This document shows positions 28,032 to 36,626 of a stretch of 64,000 nucleotides of DNA, piece after piece (position 1 is the first letter of the stretch; each line of letters starts with the position of its first letter). The translations under genes were made by a program, and so were the position numbers. Source of the DNA: Desulfitibacter alkalitolerans DSM 16504 (GTDB lineage Bacteria > Bacillota > DSM-16504 > Desulfitibacterales > Desulfitibacteraceae). The notes below the pieces were generated by a model. The model made no database searches. It saw nothing but the letters and a program-made list of their open reading frames with translations, and was not told the DNA's origin. Where the stretch lies: contig NZ_KK211100.1 of the NCBI RefSeq assembly GCF_000620305.1, positions 680,735 to 744,734 on the forward strand. The letters are read 5' to 3'.

Positions 28032-28271
28032 TTACCTTAGAAAATCAAATAATTTGCCAAAGGTAAATTGTTTGATTAGTTTTTCTCCTGTCTCTTTTTC
28101 TCTTTTTCTAACATAGCTGAAAAAATAGGATAAAAAGTCATTTAAATGAGTTTCCACTATTCTTTTTTTAGTTGAATCGTTCTTCTTTATCTCAAGGCTT
28201 AAATCAACACAGCTTTTTAAGTTGGCCATGGTATATTTTAACTTATCCTCTAATTCTTTTAAATCGTCCAC
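28032..28271 (-). CDS. small charged helical protein between two ATPases
   Basis: 79-residue, highly charged, probably all-helical cytoplasmic protein (DDLKELEDKLKYTMANLKSC, FFSYVRKREKETGEKLIKQF). No family recognised. Its GTG start overlaps the end of the canonical ATPase gene by 29 bases and it ends 13 bases before the next ATPase gene, so it is translationally coupled to both. A role as an accessory or coupling factor of the ATPases is inference from position. Confidence 0.6.
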   Translation of the reverse strand: MDDLKELEDKLKYTMANLKSCVDLSLEIKKNDSTKKRIVETHLNDFLSYFFSYVRKREKETGEKLIKQFTFGKLFDFLR

Positions 28272-30492
28272 GTTTTACTCGCCCTCTCTTTCCATTTCTA
28301 TCAGGATTATAAGTTAATAACCTGGAGGAGTTCACTACCACCCCAAAGGTGCTTACGTTATGTAAGAGAGCAGCCAATAAAGGTGTAATTATTTTACCTG
28401 CCCCCAAAAGCAATCCCAACGCGTTTATACCTATTGCAAAGATGAAGTTTTGCCTAATTACTTCCAAGGTATGGTTGCTCAAGGCAATTAGTGAATAAAT
28501 TTTTTCTGGATTATCTCCGGCTAGGACAATGTTAGCAGTTTCTATTGCCACATCTGTTCCACCTGTACCTAACGAAATACCTACATCAGCATTGGCAAGG
28601 GCTGGCAAGTCGTTTACACCATCTCCCACCATGGTTACCACCTTACCCTGCTGCTGATACTCTTTTACTATTTCAACCTTGCCTTCAGGTAATGTATCAG
28701 ACCAAATTCTGTCAAAACCTAACTCTTCACCAACAATTTCAGCCGTTTCTTTGCAGTCTCCGGTTATTAAGCCTATAGTTTCAATGCCTGATTGTCTTAT
28801 ATGCCTTATAGCTGATTTGCTTTCTTCTCTTACCTTATCAGAGACCCCTATTAAACCAATTACAGAATTGCTGCGGCTTAAGAATAACACTGTCTGGCCT
28901 AACAGTCTAAGACGATTTGCACTCTGCTTTGACCTATTCATTGTAGACTTACTCTTTTTAATAAAGTTCTCACTGCCCAAAAGAACAGGGTTTTCATCAA
29001 TTAAGCCTTTTACTCCATAACCTATTACAACTTCTTTATCTTGTACCTTTAGTAAAGAAATATCCATTTCCTCTGCTTTATTTATAACTGCCTTTGCAAG
29101 GGGGTGATTGGTCTGAGCCTCTAAGGAGGCTGCAATTTGAATAATATCTTCCTCAGAATAATCCTTATTAACCCTAATGACCTCTCTGACTACAGGTCTT
29201 CCTTCTGTCAATGTGCCTGTTTTATCAAAGAGTATCACATCCGTACTCCCCACCTTTTCTAAATAATGCCCGCCTTTAACCAGGATTCCCTTGGCAGCTG
29301 CATTGCCCATTGAGGCACTTAATGCCGTTGGTGTAGCCAGTCCAGCAGCACAAGGGCATGCCACTATAAGCATGGTCATACTCCTCTTAAAATCTCGAGT
29401 TATCAGGTATACTAATGCTGCCAGCAGAAAGGATAGGGGAACAATCTTATCAGAATACTCATCGGCTATGTTTTGAATTGGTGCCCTTGTTTCGCTGGCT
29501 TCTTCTACCAAGTGAATGATCCTGGCCAAAGAAGTGTCATTGCCCACTTTTTCAGCTCTAATTTTTAGACTGCCCTGCTCAACAATGGAGCCAGCATAAA
29601 CCTTGTCGCCCTTTGTTTTTGCCAAAGGCATGGATTCTCCCGTAATTACTGCTTGACTTACTGCAGCTTCCCCATCAATAACCTCTCCATCTACTGGAAT
29701 CTTTTCACCTAGATAGCACATTACCGTATTGGCTGCTGAAACACTTTCAATGGGTATGGATACCACTGCCCCATCAATCTCAACCCAGGCATTTTCCTCT
29801 TTGCCCTGCAGTATGTCCTTGATAGCCCTACGGGACTTCTCTAAGGTCAGGTTTTGAAATAAGTGACTAAGATTTACCAGCCATACCACTACTAGACCTG
29901 TAATGCCTTCTTTAAGTAAAATGGATACAAGGGCTGCTGAAGTTATTAACATCTCATTATTTAGTTTTTTCCTTTTAAACACAGACTCTAGTCCACATCT
30001 AAATACTGCATATCCTGTCACCAAGGTTGCGGCAGTTGTTATGATATGAATCTGTGGTGCATGTCTTAAGAAAAAGTTTTTTGCAAGGATTCTAGTTAAC
30101 GTTAAGGCAAGTATTATTACACCAGCGGTAATAACCTGGGTATACTGCAGATTTAAAGACAGGTCCTCCGGTTCAAAAATGTCATCTTTACCCTTTTTTC
30201 TAACATAGGTTTTCTTGTAACGCTTGAGTTGACTTGGGGATACTAATTGTAAAATATAACTTATGTTCTTCATTAACTCTACACAGAGTTCATCCTTTGA
30301 GAGTTTTTGAGGGTTAAAAATAATTAAGGCCTTTCCAGTTTGGAAATTAGCCTTAATTTTTTTAATACCTTGATTTCTTCTAAGTGTTTTTTCCAGGGAC
30401 TTGGCAAAGTGGAGGTTACCTTTTAAACCTTTAATTTTTATCCTGACCCTTCCAGGCAAGGCCTGAAGTATCTCTAATCTACAAGGATTCAT
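28243..30492 (-). CDS. heavy-metal P-type ATPase (CPC type, HMA_2-like N-terminus)
   Basis: Canonical P1B-type metal-translocating ATPase, 749 residues from an ATG at 30490-30492 (an upstream GTG at 30534 lacks a ribosome site; AAAGGAG lies before this ATG). The first 80 residues form an HMA-like domain without CxxC (LPGRVRIKIKGLKG). Then TGES 284-287, membrane metal motif CPC 379-381, DKTGT 423-427, HP 463-464 and GDGVND 623-628. It pumps a soft or transition metal across the membrane. Such HMA_2-type ATPases lacking CxxC are known beside small accessory membrane proteins (for example mycobacterial CtpC with PacL). A 57-residue such protein is encoded just upstream. The metal cannot be predicted. 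Confidence 0.92.
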   Translation of the reverse strand: MNPCRLEILQALPGRVRIKIKGLKGNLHFAKSLEKTLRRNQGIKKIKANFQTGKALIIFNPQKLSKDELCVELMKNISYILQLVSPSQLKRYKKTYVRKKGKDDIFEPEDLSLNLQYTQVITAGVIILALTLTRILAKNFFLRHAPQIHIITTAATLVTGYAVFRCGLESVFKRKKLNNEMLITSAALVSILLKEGITGLVVVWLVNLSHLFQNLTLEKSRRAIKDILQGKEENAWVEIDGAVVSIPIESVSAANTVMCYLGEKIPVDGEVIDGEAAVSQAVITGESMPLAKTKGDKVYAGSIVEQGSLKIRAEKVGNDTSLARIIHLVEEASETRAPIQNIADEYSDKIVPLSFLLAALVYLITRDFKRSMTMLIVACPCAAGLATPTALSASMGNAAAKGILVKGGHYLEKVGSTDVILFDKTGTLTEGRPVVREVIRVNKDYSEEDIIQIAASLEAQTNHPLAKAVINKAEEMDISLLKVQDKEVVIGYGVKGLIDENPVLLGSENFIKKSKSTMNRSKQSANRLRLLGQTVLFLSRSNSVIGLIGVSDKVREESKSAIRHIRQSGIETIGLITGDCKETAEIVGEELGFDRIWSDTLPEGKVEIVKEYQQQGKVVTMVGDGVNDLPALANADVGISLGTGGTDVAIETANIVLAGDNPEKIYSLIALSNHTLEVIRQNFIFAIGINALGLLLGAGKIITPLLAALLHNVSTFGVVVNSSRLLTYNPDRNGKRGRVKRGRFKRIRG

Positions 30493-30539
30493 ATATTTAT
30501 CATTACTCCTTTGCCGCTTCTTGTAATATCGCACTAGAA

Positions 30540-30713
30540 TTAGTTATCTCTTAATGCATTTTTAGCCTGGGCCTCTTCAACAACATCTGTTAAGCTTTTT
30601 TTAACTAACAAGACCTTTTTTGTTCCTTGAACTGCTGCATTTCTAAACTCCCGCCTAAAAAGCCAAGCTAAGCCAGCAGAGCCAACACCCCACCAAAAGC
30701 TTTTGTTTATCAT
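30540..30713 (-). CDS. 57-aa single-helix membrane protein upstream of ATPase
   Basis: Short gene with AGGTGGGTG upstream of its ATG. The product has one N-terminal hydrophobic segment (FWWGVGSAGLAWLF) then a charged helix (REFRNAAVQGTKKVLLVKKS, ending EEAQAKNALRDN). Its architecture, a glycine-rich membrane helix plus an alanine/glutamine-rich amphipathic helix beside a P1B ATPase, resembles PacL/DUF1490-type ATPase chaperones in mycobacteria. No acidic metal-binding tail is seen. It ends 47 bases before the ATPase start. Similarity is of layout rather than sequence, so function is tentative. Confidence 0.65.
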   Translation of the reverse strand: MINKSFWWGVGSAGLAWLFRREFRNAAVQGTKKVLLVKKSLTDVVEEAQAKNALRDN

Positions 30714-30810
30714 TTATTTCACCCACCTATTTTATTGATTTCTTATTTTAGTTTTTGTTATCAACAGGTGAAATATTAATACAATAATTTACTGTACTTA
30801 ATTTTTAATT

Positions 30811-31821
30811 TTATACCTCTTTATTATTATCTTTTCTATTCTTTTCTTCATCAAAGTTTATTCTATCCCAATTAGCCTCTGCAAACATGTCCTCTATATC
30901 TTCCTTAGCATCTGTTACAATTGTTTTAAGCTCGTCAGTTAAGCCTAATACCCCTTGGACAGTCTGCACAGCTATAGGTCTTAATGCCCTTGCTATGGAT
31001 GGTGCCAAAAACATACCTACTGTAGCAATACCTATTCCTCTTAAAATATTATTGACCCTTGGGTTATTTATGAAGTTTGGTATTGTCTCGGGGTTCCACC
31101 AGTTGCGCCAAAAGCCACCCATGGAACCCATGGGTCTATTAAAATACGGATCACCAGGAGGAGGATTATAACCCATATATGGAGGATATCCCCTTTGATA
31201 GAACCTATGATGGTAGTATCCACGGGGATGATAATAGCAGTATGGGCCATAGCCGCCACGATAACCATACTTATAATAATCGTCATCTTCATCATAGTCT
31301 CTATAGTCATAATCAGGATTATTATAGTAGTTTTGGTTAAAGCCTGGGCCTGAGCCATAGCCACGACCAGGGCCAGGACCAGGGCCGGAACCATAATAGC
31401 CTCCACCAGGATTATTGTAATTTCCATAGCCACGTCTGTTATTTTGAGTACCCATACCATAGTTACCTCTAAAGCCCCTGTTATTCATACGATAATTACC
31501 TTGATAGTAACCAGGACCAGCTTGAGCGTAACCTCTCATGTAGTCATCATCTGGAAAGTCTTCATCATAATTACCCATGTAATTGTTTCCTTGATAGTTC
31601 ATTTGATTTCTCCCTTCATAATTCATATTCCTAGCCTGTGCATCATTATAATAAGACCTGTTTCCGTAATTTTGGGCATTGTTGTAATTAATCCTATTCC
31701 CGTAACTTTGTGAGTTATTGTAGTTAGGCCGGTTGTCATAACTAGTCTGCCTATTGTAACCGGTTTGCTGCTGTTCTTTTTCTTCGGTGTTGTTTTCATT
31801 GGCATTTTCTATGTTACCCAC
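30811..31821 (-). CDS. Tyr/Gly/Asn-rich low-complexity protein with C-terminal membrane helix
   Basis: 336-residue protein of unusual composition. Residues about 10-235 are a low-complexity region rich in Tyr, Gly, Asn, Arg and Asp with runs like SYGNRINYNNAQNYGNR and GPGPGPGRGYGSGPG and a His/Tyr-rich patch (YCYYHPRGYYHHRFY). It ends with a structured tail: a hydrophobic helix (ILRGIGIATVGMFLAPSIA) and an amphipathic acidic helix (TVQGVLGLTDELKTIVTDAK) like that of the 57-residue protein downstream. GTG start at 31819-31821 with AAAGGAGG 9 bases upstream; an earlier GTG at 31890 overlaps a terminator. The frame is clean, so it is a real gene. A membrane-tethered, possibly condensate-forming or metal-binding accessory of the ATPases is inference. 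Confidence 0.82.
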   Translation of the reverse strand: MGNIENANENNTEEKEQQQTGYNRQTSYDNRPNYNNSQSYGNRINYNNAQNYGNRSYYNDAQARNMNYEGRNQMNYQGNNYMGNYDEDFPDDDYMRGYAQAGPGYYQGNYRMNNRGFRGNYGMGTQNNRRGYGNYNNPGGGYYGSGPGPGPGRGYGSGPGFNQNYYNNPDYDYRDYDEDDDYYKYGYRGGYGPYCYYHPRGYYHHRFYQRGYPPYMGYNPPPGDPYFNRPMGSMGGFWRNWWNPETIPNFINNPRVNNILRGIGIATVGMFLAPSIARALRPIAVQTVQGVLGLTDELKTIVTDAKEDIEDMFAEANWDRINFDEEKNRKDNNKEV

Positions 31822-31877
31822 TAATGTTTTCCTCCTTTCTACGTTGATAGTTTCTCCATACTTGCGACCATTTATGT

Positions 31878-31906
31878 AAAAAAAAACCACCCTTAGGTGA
31901 TTTTTT
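31878..31906 (-). terminator. bidirectional terminator after 234-aa gene
   Basis: AAACCACC and GGTGATTT (one G-T wobble) pair around CTTA, with T-runs following on both strands. It directly follows the 234-residue gene and separates it from the low-complexity protein gene. Confidence 0.75.
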
Positions 31907-32609
31907 AAGCAGATTTAATCTGCAGTCTATAGGTATTATCTGATTCCACATCAGGAATACTGGCTAGTAAGTTTCCAATTATTTCCTTTTTCAATATATT
32001 CCTTAAATCTATTTTATGCTGACGAAGAATACCAATCATTACATTAAGTATTCTTATTCTAATTTTCTCTTTGAATACTTTAGGCCCTAATCCAACTGCC
32101 CCTAAAACGTGATCTCCCATACTAAACTTGGAGGCAAAAATATTAATTGCCTTTGGTAAAATATTAGAACTGCTTTTTTTCCAAGTCATATCTATACCTT
32201 TACAGACAGCACTGCTTAAATTATATGTTTTAATATTTTCCTTTAAGTATGGTGAGATATCAACTTTAGCAATATTATTTACATTATTTCTATCAAACTT
32301 AAATGTGATTTCATACTGAGCTCTAGTAAACTCTTTTTCAATTCTTTTTTTAATACGTTTGATACAAGCTTCTATATCTTCAGTATCATATATTATAGTG
32401 TTAACACCCTCTTGGAGCATTCTAGTGTCTAAATTATTATAATTAATTCCGCTAACATAGAGCTTAAGCAGCTTTTCTTGATTAGCAGTATAATAGTCCA
32501 GTTCTTCATTAATAATATCAAAACTTTCTCTTGCTAAGTAATTAACTATGTTCTCCATCTCTAGTTCCGAAATCATTGAATAAGTAGTCTTTTCCAATAA
32601 TGCTGCCAT
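31905..32609 (-). CDS. hypothetical protein (234 aa)
   Basis: 234-residue protein without recognised domains. The first 150 residues are charged and helical (SELEMENIVNYLARESFDII, EDIEACIKRIKKRIEKEF). The second half contains a glycine segment (GDHVLGAVGLGPKVF) and further helices; no signal or membrane span is evident. It has its own terminator, and lies upstream of the ATPase locus on the same strand, so it may be a separate unit. No function is proposed. Confidence 0.6.
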   Translation of the reverse strand: MAALLEKTTYSMISELEMENIVNYLARESFDIINEELDYYTANQEKLLKLYVSGINYNNLDTRMLQEGVNTIIYDTEDIEACIKRIKKRIEKEFTRAQYEITFKFDRNNVNNIAKVDISPYLKENIKTYNLSSAVCKGIDMTWKKSSSNILPKAINIFASKFSMGDHVLGAVGLGPKVFKEKIRIRILNVMIGILRQHKIDLRNILKKEIIGNLLASIPDVESDNTYRLQIKSA

Positions 32610-32784
32610 TTCTTCACCGCCTATATGTTGATAATAATTATCAATTAAAAATTAAAAAAATTTCACTTCAATTTTGGTGCTGAAAGCTTTTCTCAATTAC
32701 ATTTTATAGTATATGGGCTTAATTGTAAACAAAAAATTTTTCTATGGGCTAATTTATCTAACATTTTCTTGCCTGCTTTACACA

Positions 32785-32948
32785 GAGGACATCGGAGGGA
32801 CAGCTTCAACGTGCAGGAATATGCCGTGCACTTATGAATCAGAAGGCACTGCGGTTATGCTTGTGACTCATGACACCAAGGTGGCCGCCCTGACACAGCG
32901 TATTATGTTTATGTGCGATGGAAAAATAATCAGCGAAATGGAAATCTA
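32785..32948 (+). pseudogene. ABC transporter ATPase remnant
   Basis: Two short pieces of an ABC ATPase of the MacB/LolD type are joined. One frame gives SEGQLQRAGICRALMNQ (the signature region and following helix). After a deletion of the Walker B part, another frame gives GTAVMLVTHDTKVAA and IMFMCDGKI, the H-loop and C-terminal end. No Walker A is present, so it cannot be functional. It abuts the decayed hydrolase remnant. Confidence 0.8.
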
Positions 32949-32959
32949 TGTTAAATATT

Positions 32960-33420
32960 TCCTCTCTAGAAAGTCCTTAATATGATTTCTAATTGCCTTT
33001 AATTCTGCCGCCATACCATGACCTCCACTATCAAAAGGTACTAGCTCAGACTGTTCAATATTCTTGTAATAAAACTTCATCCTTTGCGTGCAGTATCATT
33101 GTAGGAACTGATATCCCACCCATGGCTTCACAGACATTGGTCTGATTTTGGCTTCATGGATGTTTCCAGGTTTCCTAGGGCTCATGGGGTGCATAAACTC
33201 CAGCATTTGATCTGCAAATTATTTTGTTGCTAGGGTCAAGAGCAGAATATGTTTCCTGGGATATTCCAATTAACCCTAAAAATTGAGCTCGAAACATTTT
33301 TAGAACCAGCCAATAGGAAAAGTCAGATTTCTGACTACTGTTTACAATTTTTGTACTTAAGGAGGTTTCATCACCCATAAACTTGGATACAGCTGACACC
33401 AGAATTAGGGCAGGGCACTA
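32960..33420 (-). pseudogene. alpha/beta hydrolase remnant (copy B of decayed cassette)
   Basis: Minus-strand pieces resemble the C-terminal two thirds of the intact hydrolase at 54972-55901, including SAVSKFMGDE, LSTKIV, SQKSDFSYWLVLK, ISQETYS and, further on, equivalents of the VPTIVLHAKD and SGGHG regions, in broken frames. It is longer toward the C-terminus than copy A (9512-9795) but shorter at the other edge, and both truncate into the same downstream DNA. Not translatable as one protein. Confidence 0.82.
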
Positions 33421-33600
33421 TTACTAAAGATATAGTTTAGCAGTCATTAGAAATTTTAAACATCTACTTGATTGGGCTGTAACAAAGAAGGAGGATTTCC
33501 ATATTTTTAAGTTGAAATAAAATAAAACCCTAAAGTTTCGAACAAGTTAGGAAGGATTAATTTATAAAAATTTTGAAAAATAATTGAAGGAGTGTATCTA

Positions 33601-34177
33601 TGAAGGTAGTAGCATTTAATGGAAGCCCTAAAAAGTCAGGTAATACAGCTAGTTCCATTATAAATGCTTTCTGAATAATTGGTTAAGAAATGATATTGAA
33701 GTTGAAGTAGTGCATGTGGGTAATAAAAAAATAAGAGGATGCATTAGCTGTTATAAATGTTTAAAAAACAAGGATGAAAAGTGTTCCATAAATGATGATC
33801 AAGTAAATGAGTGGATCCAAAAAATGAAAACAGCAGATGGGATTATATTTGCTTCACCAGTTTATTTTTCTGGGATTGCCGGCACACTTTAAGGTGCAAG
33901 TTTTGTTGCGGTAAAGCGCTCGGGGGGAGTATCTGCTTTTAATGCCTTAAACCAATATATTAATTTATCAGAAATGATCATGCCAACCTCAAACTATTGG
34001 AATGTTATTTATGGAGGAACCGTGCCTGGTGAAGCATAAAATGATGTGAAAGGAAAACAAATTGCCAGGATACTTGGTAAAAACATGGCATGGCTTATTA
34101 AGGTAATAGATGCAGGCAAGAAGCTTCATGAAATACCTGAACTAGAACCAAAACAACGTATGAATTTCATAAGGTAA
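33601..34177 (+). pseudogene. flavodoxin-fold FMN reductase remnant (copy B)
   Basis: Second copy of the decayed flavoprotein gene at 9961-10598, nearly identical at DNA level, with the same GGAGTG ribosome site and start MKVVAFNGSPKKSGNTASS. It is broken by a frameshift near 33675, loses about 70 bases near 33890 (residues around MKCFLDRA), and has further lesions. The CISCYKC motif is intact, and the TGG codon in NEWIQK shows the ancestral state where copy A has a stop. Different lesions in the two copies show that at least part of the decay followed duplication. Confidence 0.85.
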
Positions 34178-34221
34178 ATCTGTGATATATATTGTTTTCC
34201 CTTTCCCGAGCAAACAAAAAT

Positions 34222-34254
34222 AACCCATTACTTTAAAAAGCTAATGGGTCTTTT
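34222..34254. terminator. terminator between flavoprotein remnant and AOR gene
   Basis: AACCCATTA and TAATGGGT pair with extra inner CTTT/AAAG pairing; CTTTT follows on the plus strand and TTATTTTTG on the minus. It can end transcripts from both sides, including the aldehyde oxidoreductase gene. Confidence 0.75.
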
Positions 34255-34309
34255 CATACTCAAATAATAGATATCACTGTAATTGTTAATTTAGACTTTA
34301 AAGTTGTCT

Positions 34310-36112
34310 TTATAATTCTAATTCTTTCAGTTTTTCCGGAGTAGGAATACCATCTTCATCCCAACCCATTATTGAATAATAGTCGCTTAGCATGGTATCC
34401 AAATCTACAACCTGACCTTTACTTTCACCACATGACATGGTTTCTTCAGTAAATCTTTTTGGCAAAGTATCATCTTTTCTTGAAAATCCATTTTTTACAT
34501 TAAACATTCTTTCCATGTTAATAATTCGCTCGACATTTAGCAGAATTTCTTGCTCTGTCATTTCCTGACCAGTTATAAGTTTAAATGCGGCAAGTTGATC
34601 TGGCCTTGGGAATCCTGTTTGATTGGTTGAACACATCCCAACAGAATCTAATATACAGAAGTTAAATTGTACATTTTTAACCAATTCTGCCTTTCCTTTT
34701 TCCTCAAAGCGGTTTCCTGCTGCCATTTCTAGACCAAATACTGGAGCTACCATATGGTGAGCACCTTTAGGAGAAATTGCATAGGTTAAACCCATTCCTT
34801 TTGCACCACGTGGATCATATACGGCAGGTGTCATTCCTTTTGAATGCATCACCAAGTCAGGAACTCCCCATTTTTCAGCTGCATAAACAGGTCCTTCAGC
34901 TAAAACCGCCCCAATTCCTTCACGTTTTGCTATCATTTCCAAAAGCTGGGCTTCTGCTTCACCATTGCCAAACCTAAGTTCTAATCCTCCTGTATCTTCT
35001 AAAGTTAATATACCCTTTTCAAAACACTCCATAGCTAAAGAGATACAGCCCCCAGAAGTCATAGAATCCATACCTAATGCATCACATACTGCTGATACTT
35101 TTAAAACATCTTCCCAGTTGGTTAACCCACAGTTAGTTCCTAGTAAGCCTACTGTTTCAAATTCCGGTCCCTCGAGCATGACTTTGCCATATTTAGTAGA
35201 TACTATTGAACAATTTTTACTGCATGCTATTGGGCAACCATAACAGGCTGCATCGCTAACATATACCTTGGCCAATAAAGAATCACCTTCAAATTCCTTA
35301 TTTGTATCTGCATAGCCCTTACTGAAATTATCAGTACACATAAAACCAGCTGGATTTATATGCTCGACCAATTCATTTGTTCCATGCTTTCTACGTACTT
35401 GTGCTTTAGGATGCTTCTTAAAATTAGGATATGAGTTGTCCATATATTCCATTAGTCCTTTCGGGTCTGCTACTTCGACATCTTTAGACCCTCGAACAGC
35501 AATTGCTTTTAAGTTTTTTGATCCCATTACTGCTCCACAACCACCACGACCAAATTCACGGTAAACATCATTGGTTATACAGGCAAATTTTACAAGGTTT
35601 TCTCCAGCTAATCCTATAGCCGCTACATGGATATTGGAATCTCCTAATTCATCTTTGATCTTCTTGTCTGTTGTATGGATATCATTGCCCCATATTGTTT
35701 CTGCTGTTTTAATTTCAACTTTATCATCGTCAATCCATATATATACTGGTTTTTCTGACTTTCCTTCAATAATCATTCCATCGTAGCCTGCAAATTTTAA
35801 TTCAGGTCCCCAATGTCCTCCAGCTAGAGAATAGGAATATGTGTTTGTAAGAGGGGATTTAAAGGTAACATTAATCTTATTATTTCCTGGTGCCATTGTT
35901 CCAGAAAACGGTCCGTTAAAGAACATTAGCTTGTTCATTGTACCTAAAGGATCACAATCCGGTTCAACTTCTTTAGTGAGGAAATAGGCCCCCAAACCTC
36001 TACCACCAATATATTTCATATATAAATCCTTTGAAAGGTCCTCTTTTTCAATTGTTCCTTCTGTTAAGTTTATACGTAACATTTTACCTGCTGCTCCATA
36101 TAATTTAGACAT
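34310..36112 (-). CDS. tungsten-type aldehyde:ferredoxin oxidoreductase
   Basis: AOR-family enzyme, 600 residues from the ATG at 36110-36112 (GGAAGGGGGG upstream; an ATG 18 codons earlier is less likely). The [4Fe-4S] ligands are Cys290, Cys293, Cys297 and Cys494, spaced as in the Pyrococcus enzyme. Pterin-region motifs include GGRGLGAYFL, LAGGHWGPELKFAGYDG and FGRGGCGAVMGSKNLKAI. It oxidises aldehydes to carboxylic acids with ferredoxin as acceptor or runs in reverse. Its start overlaps the ferredoxin gene by 8 bases and a MoaD-like gene is upstream, so the unit supplies electron carrier and cofactor sulfur. It could handle aldehydes from the alcohol dehydrogenases in the region. Confidence 0.94.
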   Translation of the reverse strand: MSKLYGAAGKMLRINLTEGTIEKEDLSKDLYMKYIGGRGLGAYFLTKEVEPDCDPLGTMNKLMFFNGPFSGTMAPGNNKINVTFKSPLTNTYSYSLAGGHWGPELKFAGYDGMIIEGKSEKPVYIWIDDDKVEIKTAETIWGNDIHTTDKKIKDELGDSNIHVAAIGLAGENLVKFACITNDVYREFGRGGCGAVMGSKNLKAIAVRGSKDVEVADPKGLMEYMDNSYPNFKKHPKAQVRRKHGTNELVEHINPAGFMCTDNFSKGYADTNKEFEGDSLLAKVYVSDAACYGCPIACSKNCSIVSTKYGKVMLEGPEFETVGLLGTNCGLTNWEDVLKVSAVCDALGMDSMTSGGCISLAMECFEKGILTLEDTGGLELRFGNGEAEAQLLEMIAKREGIGAVLAEGPVYAAEKWGVPDLVMHSKGMTPAVYDPRGAKGMGLTYAISPKGAHHMVAPVFGLEMAAGNRFEEKGKAELVKNVQFNFCILDSVGMCSTNQTGFPRPDQLAAFKLITGQEMTEQEILLNVERIINMERMFNVKNGFSRKDDTLPKRFTEETMSCGESKGQVVDLDTMLSDYYSIMGWDEDGIPTPEKLKELEL

Positions 36113-36569
36113 TAGCGTACCCCCCTTCCTGTGTTTGATTAAGTTCTTCCAATTCTTTTCTTTCAATGTATTCTAGAGCCTGTTCAGGACAATGCTTTAC
36201 GCATTGTGGGTCTCCATTACAGAGGGTACAAATTATTACATACTTTTCTGTGGGATGGACATTTATTGCCCCATAAGGACAGACCTTGGCACATTTTTTA
36301 CAGGCAATACATTCTTCTTCGTTTACGTTTATTCTCCTAAATTCTTCATCCATGCTTAAAGCTTTTATTTTATCTGGACACTCATCAATACAAGGTTTAT
36401 CTTCACACTGCCGACAAACAAACAACTCATTTATAAAATCATCATGATTTCTACTAACACGTATCCTAGACTTTTTTGGATTAAGAACACCAAAATGGCT
36501 AATGCTACACCACTGCTCACAAATTCTACATCCAATACATTTTTTCGTATTAGCTACTAATACTTTCAC
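36105..36569 (-). CDS. four-cluster ferredoxin subunit of AOR unit
   Basis: 154-residue polyferredoxin with four Cys groups: 11/14/17/21, 52/55/60/64, 87/90/93/97 and 114/117/123/127. This HycB/DmsB-like arrangement serves as electron wire for the aldehyde oxidoreductase, whose gene start it overlaps by 8 bases. It has no membrane span. Ferredoxin-linked multi-subunit AORs are known in Clostridia. Confidence 0.93.
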   Translation of the reverse strand: MKVLVANTKKCIGCRICEQWCSISHFGVLNPKKSRIRVSRNHDDFINELFVCRQCEDKPCIDECPDKIKALSMDEEFRRINVNEEECIACKKCAKVCPYGAINVHPTEKYVIICTLCNGDPQCVKHCPEQALEYIERKELEELNQTQEGGYANV

Positions 36570-36626
36570 TAAATCACCCCATTTAATATACTTAATATAT
36601 CCATTTAGAATAAGAACTGCTATTTA

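Noticed and set aside
31068-31713. Coding frames opposite or out of phase with the Tyr/Gly-rich gene
   Set aside because: Low-complexity DNA leaves several frames open by chance; only the minus frame with a ribosome site, start and structured C-terminus is convincing.
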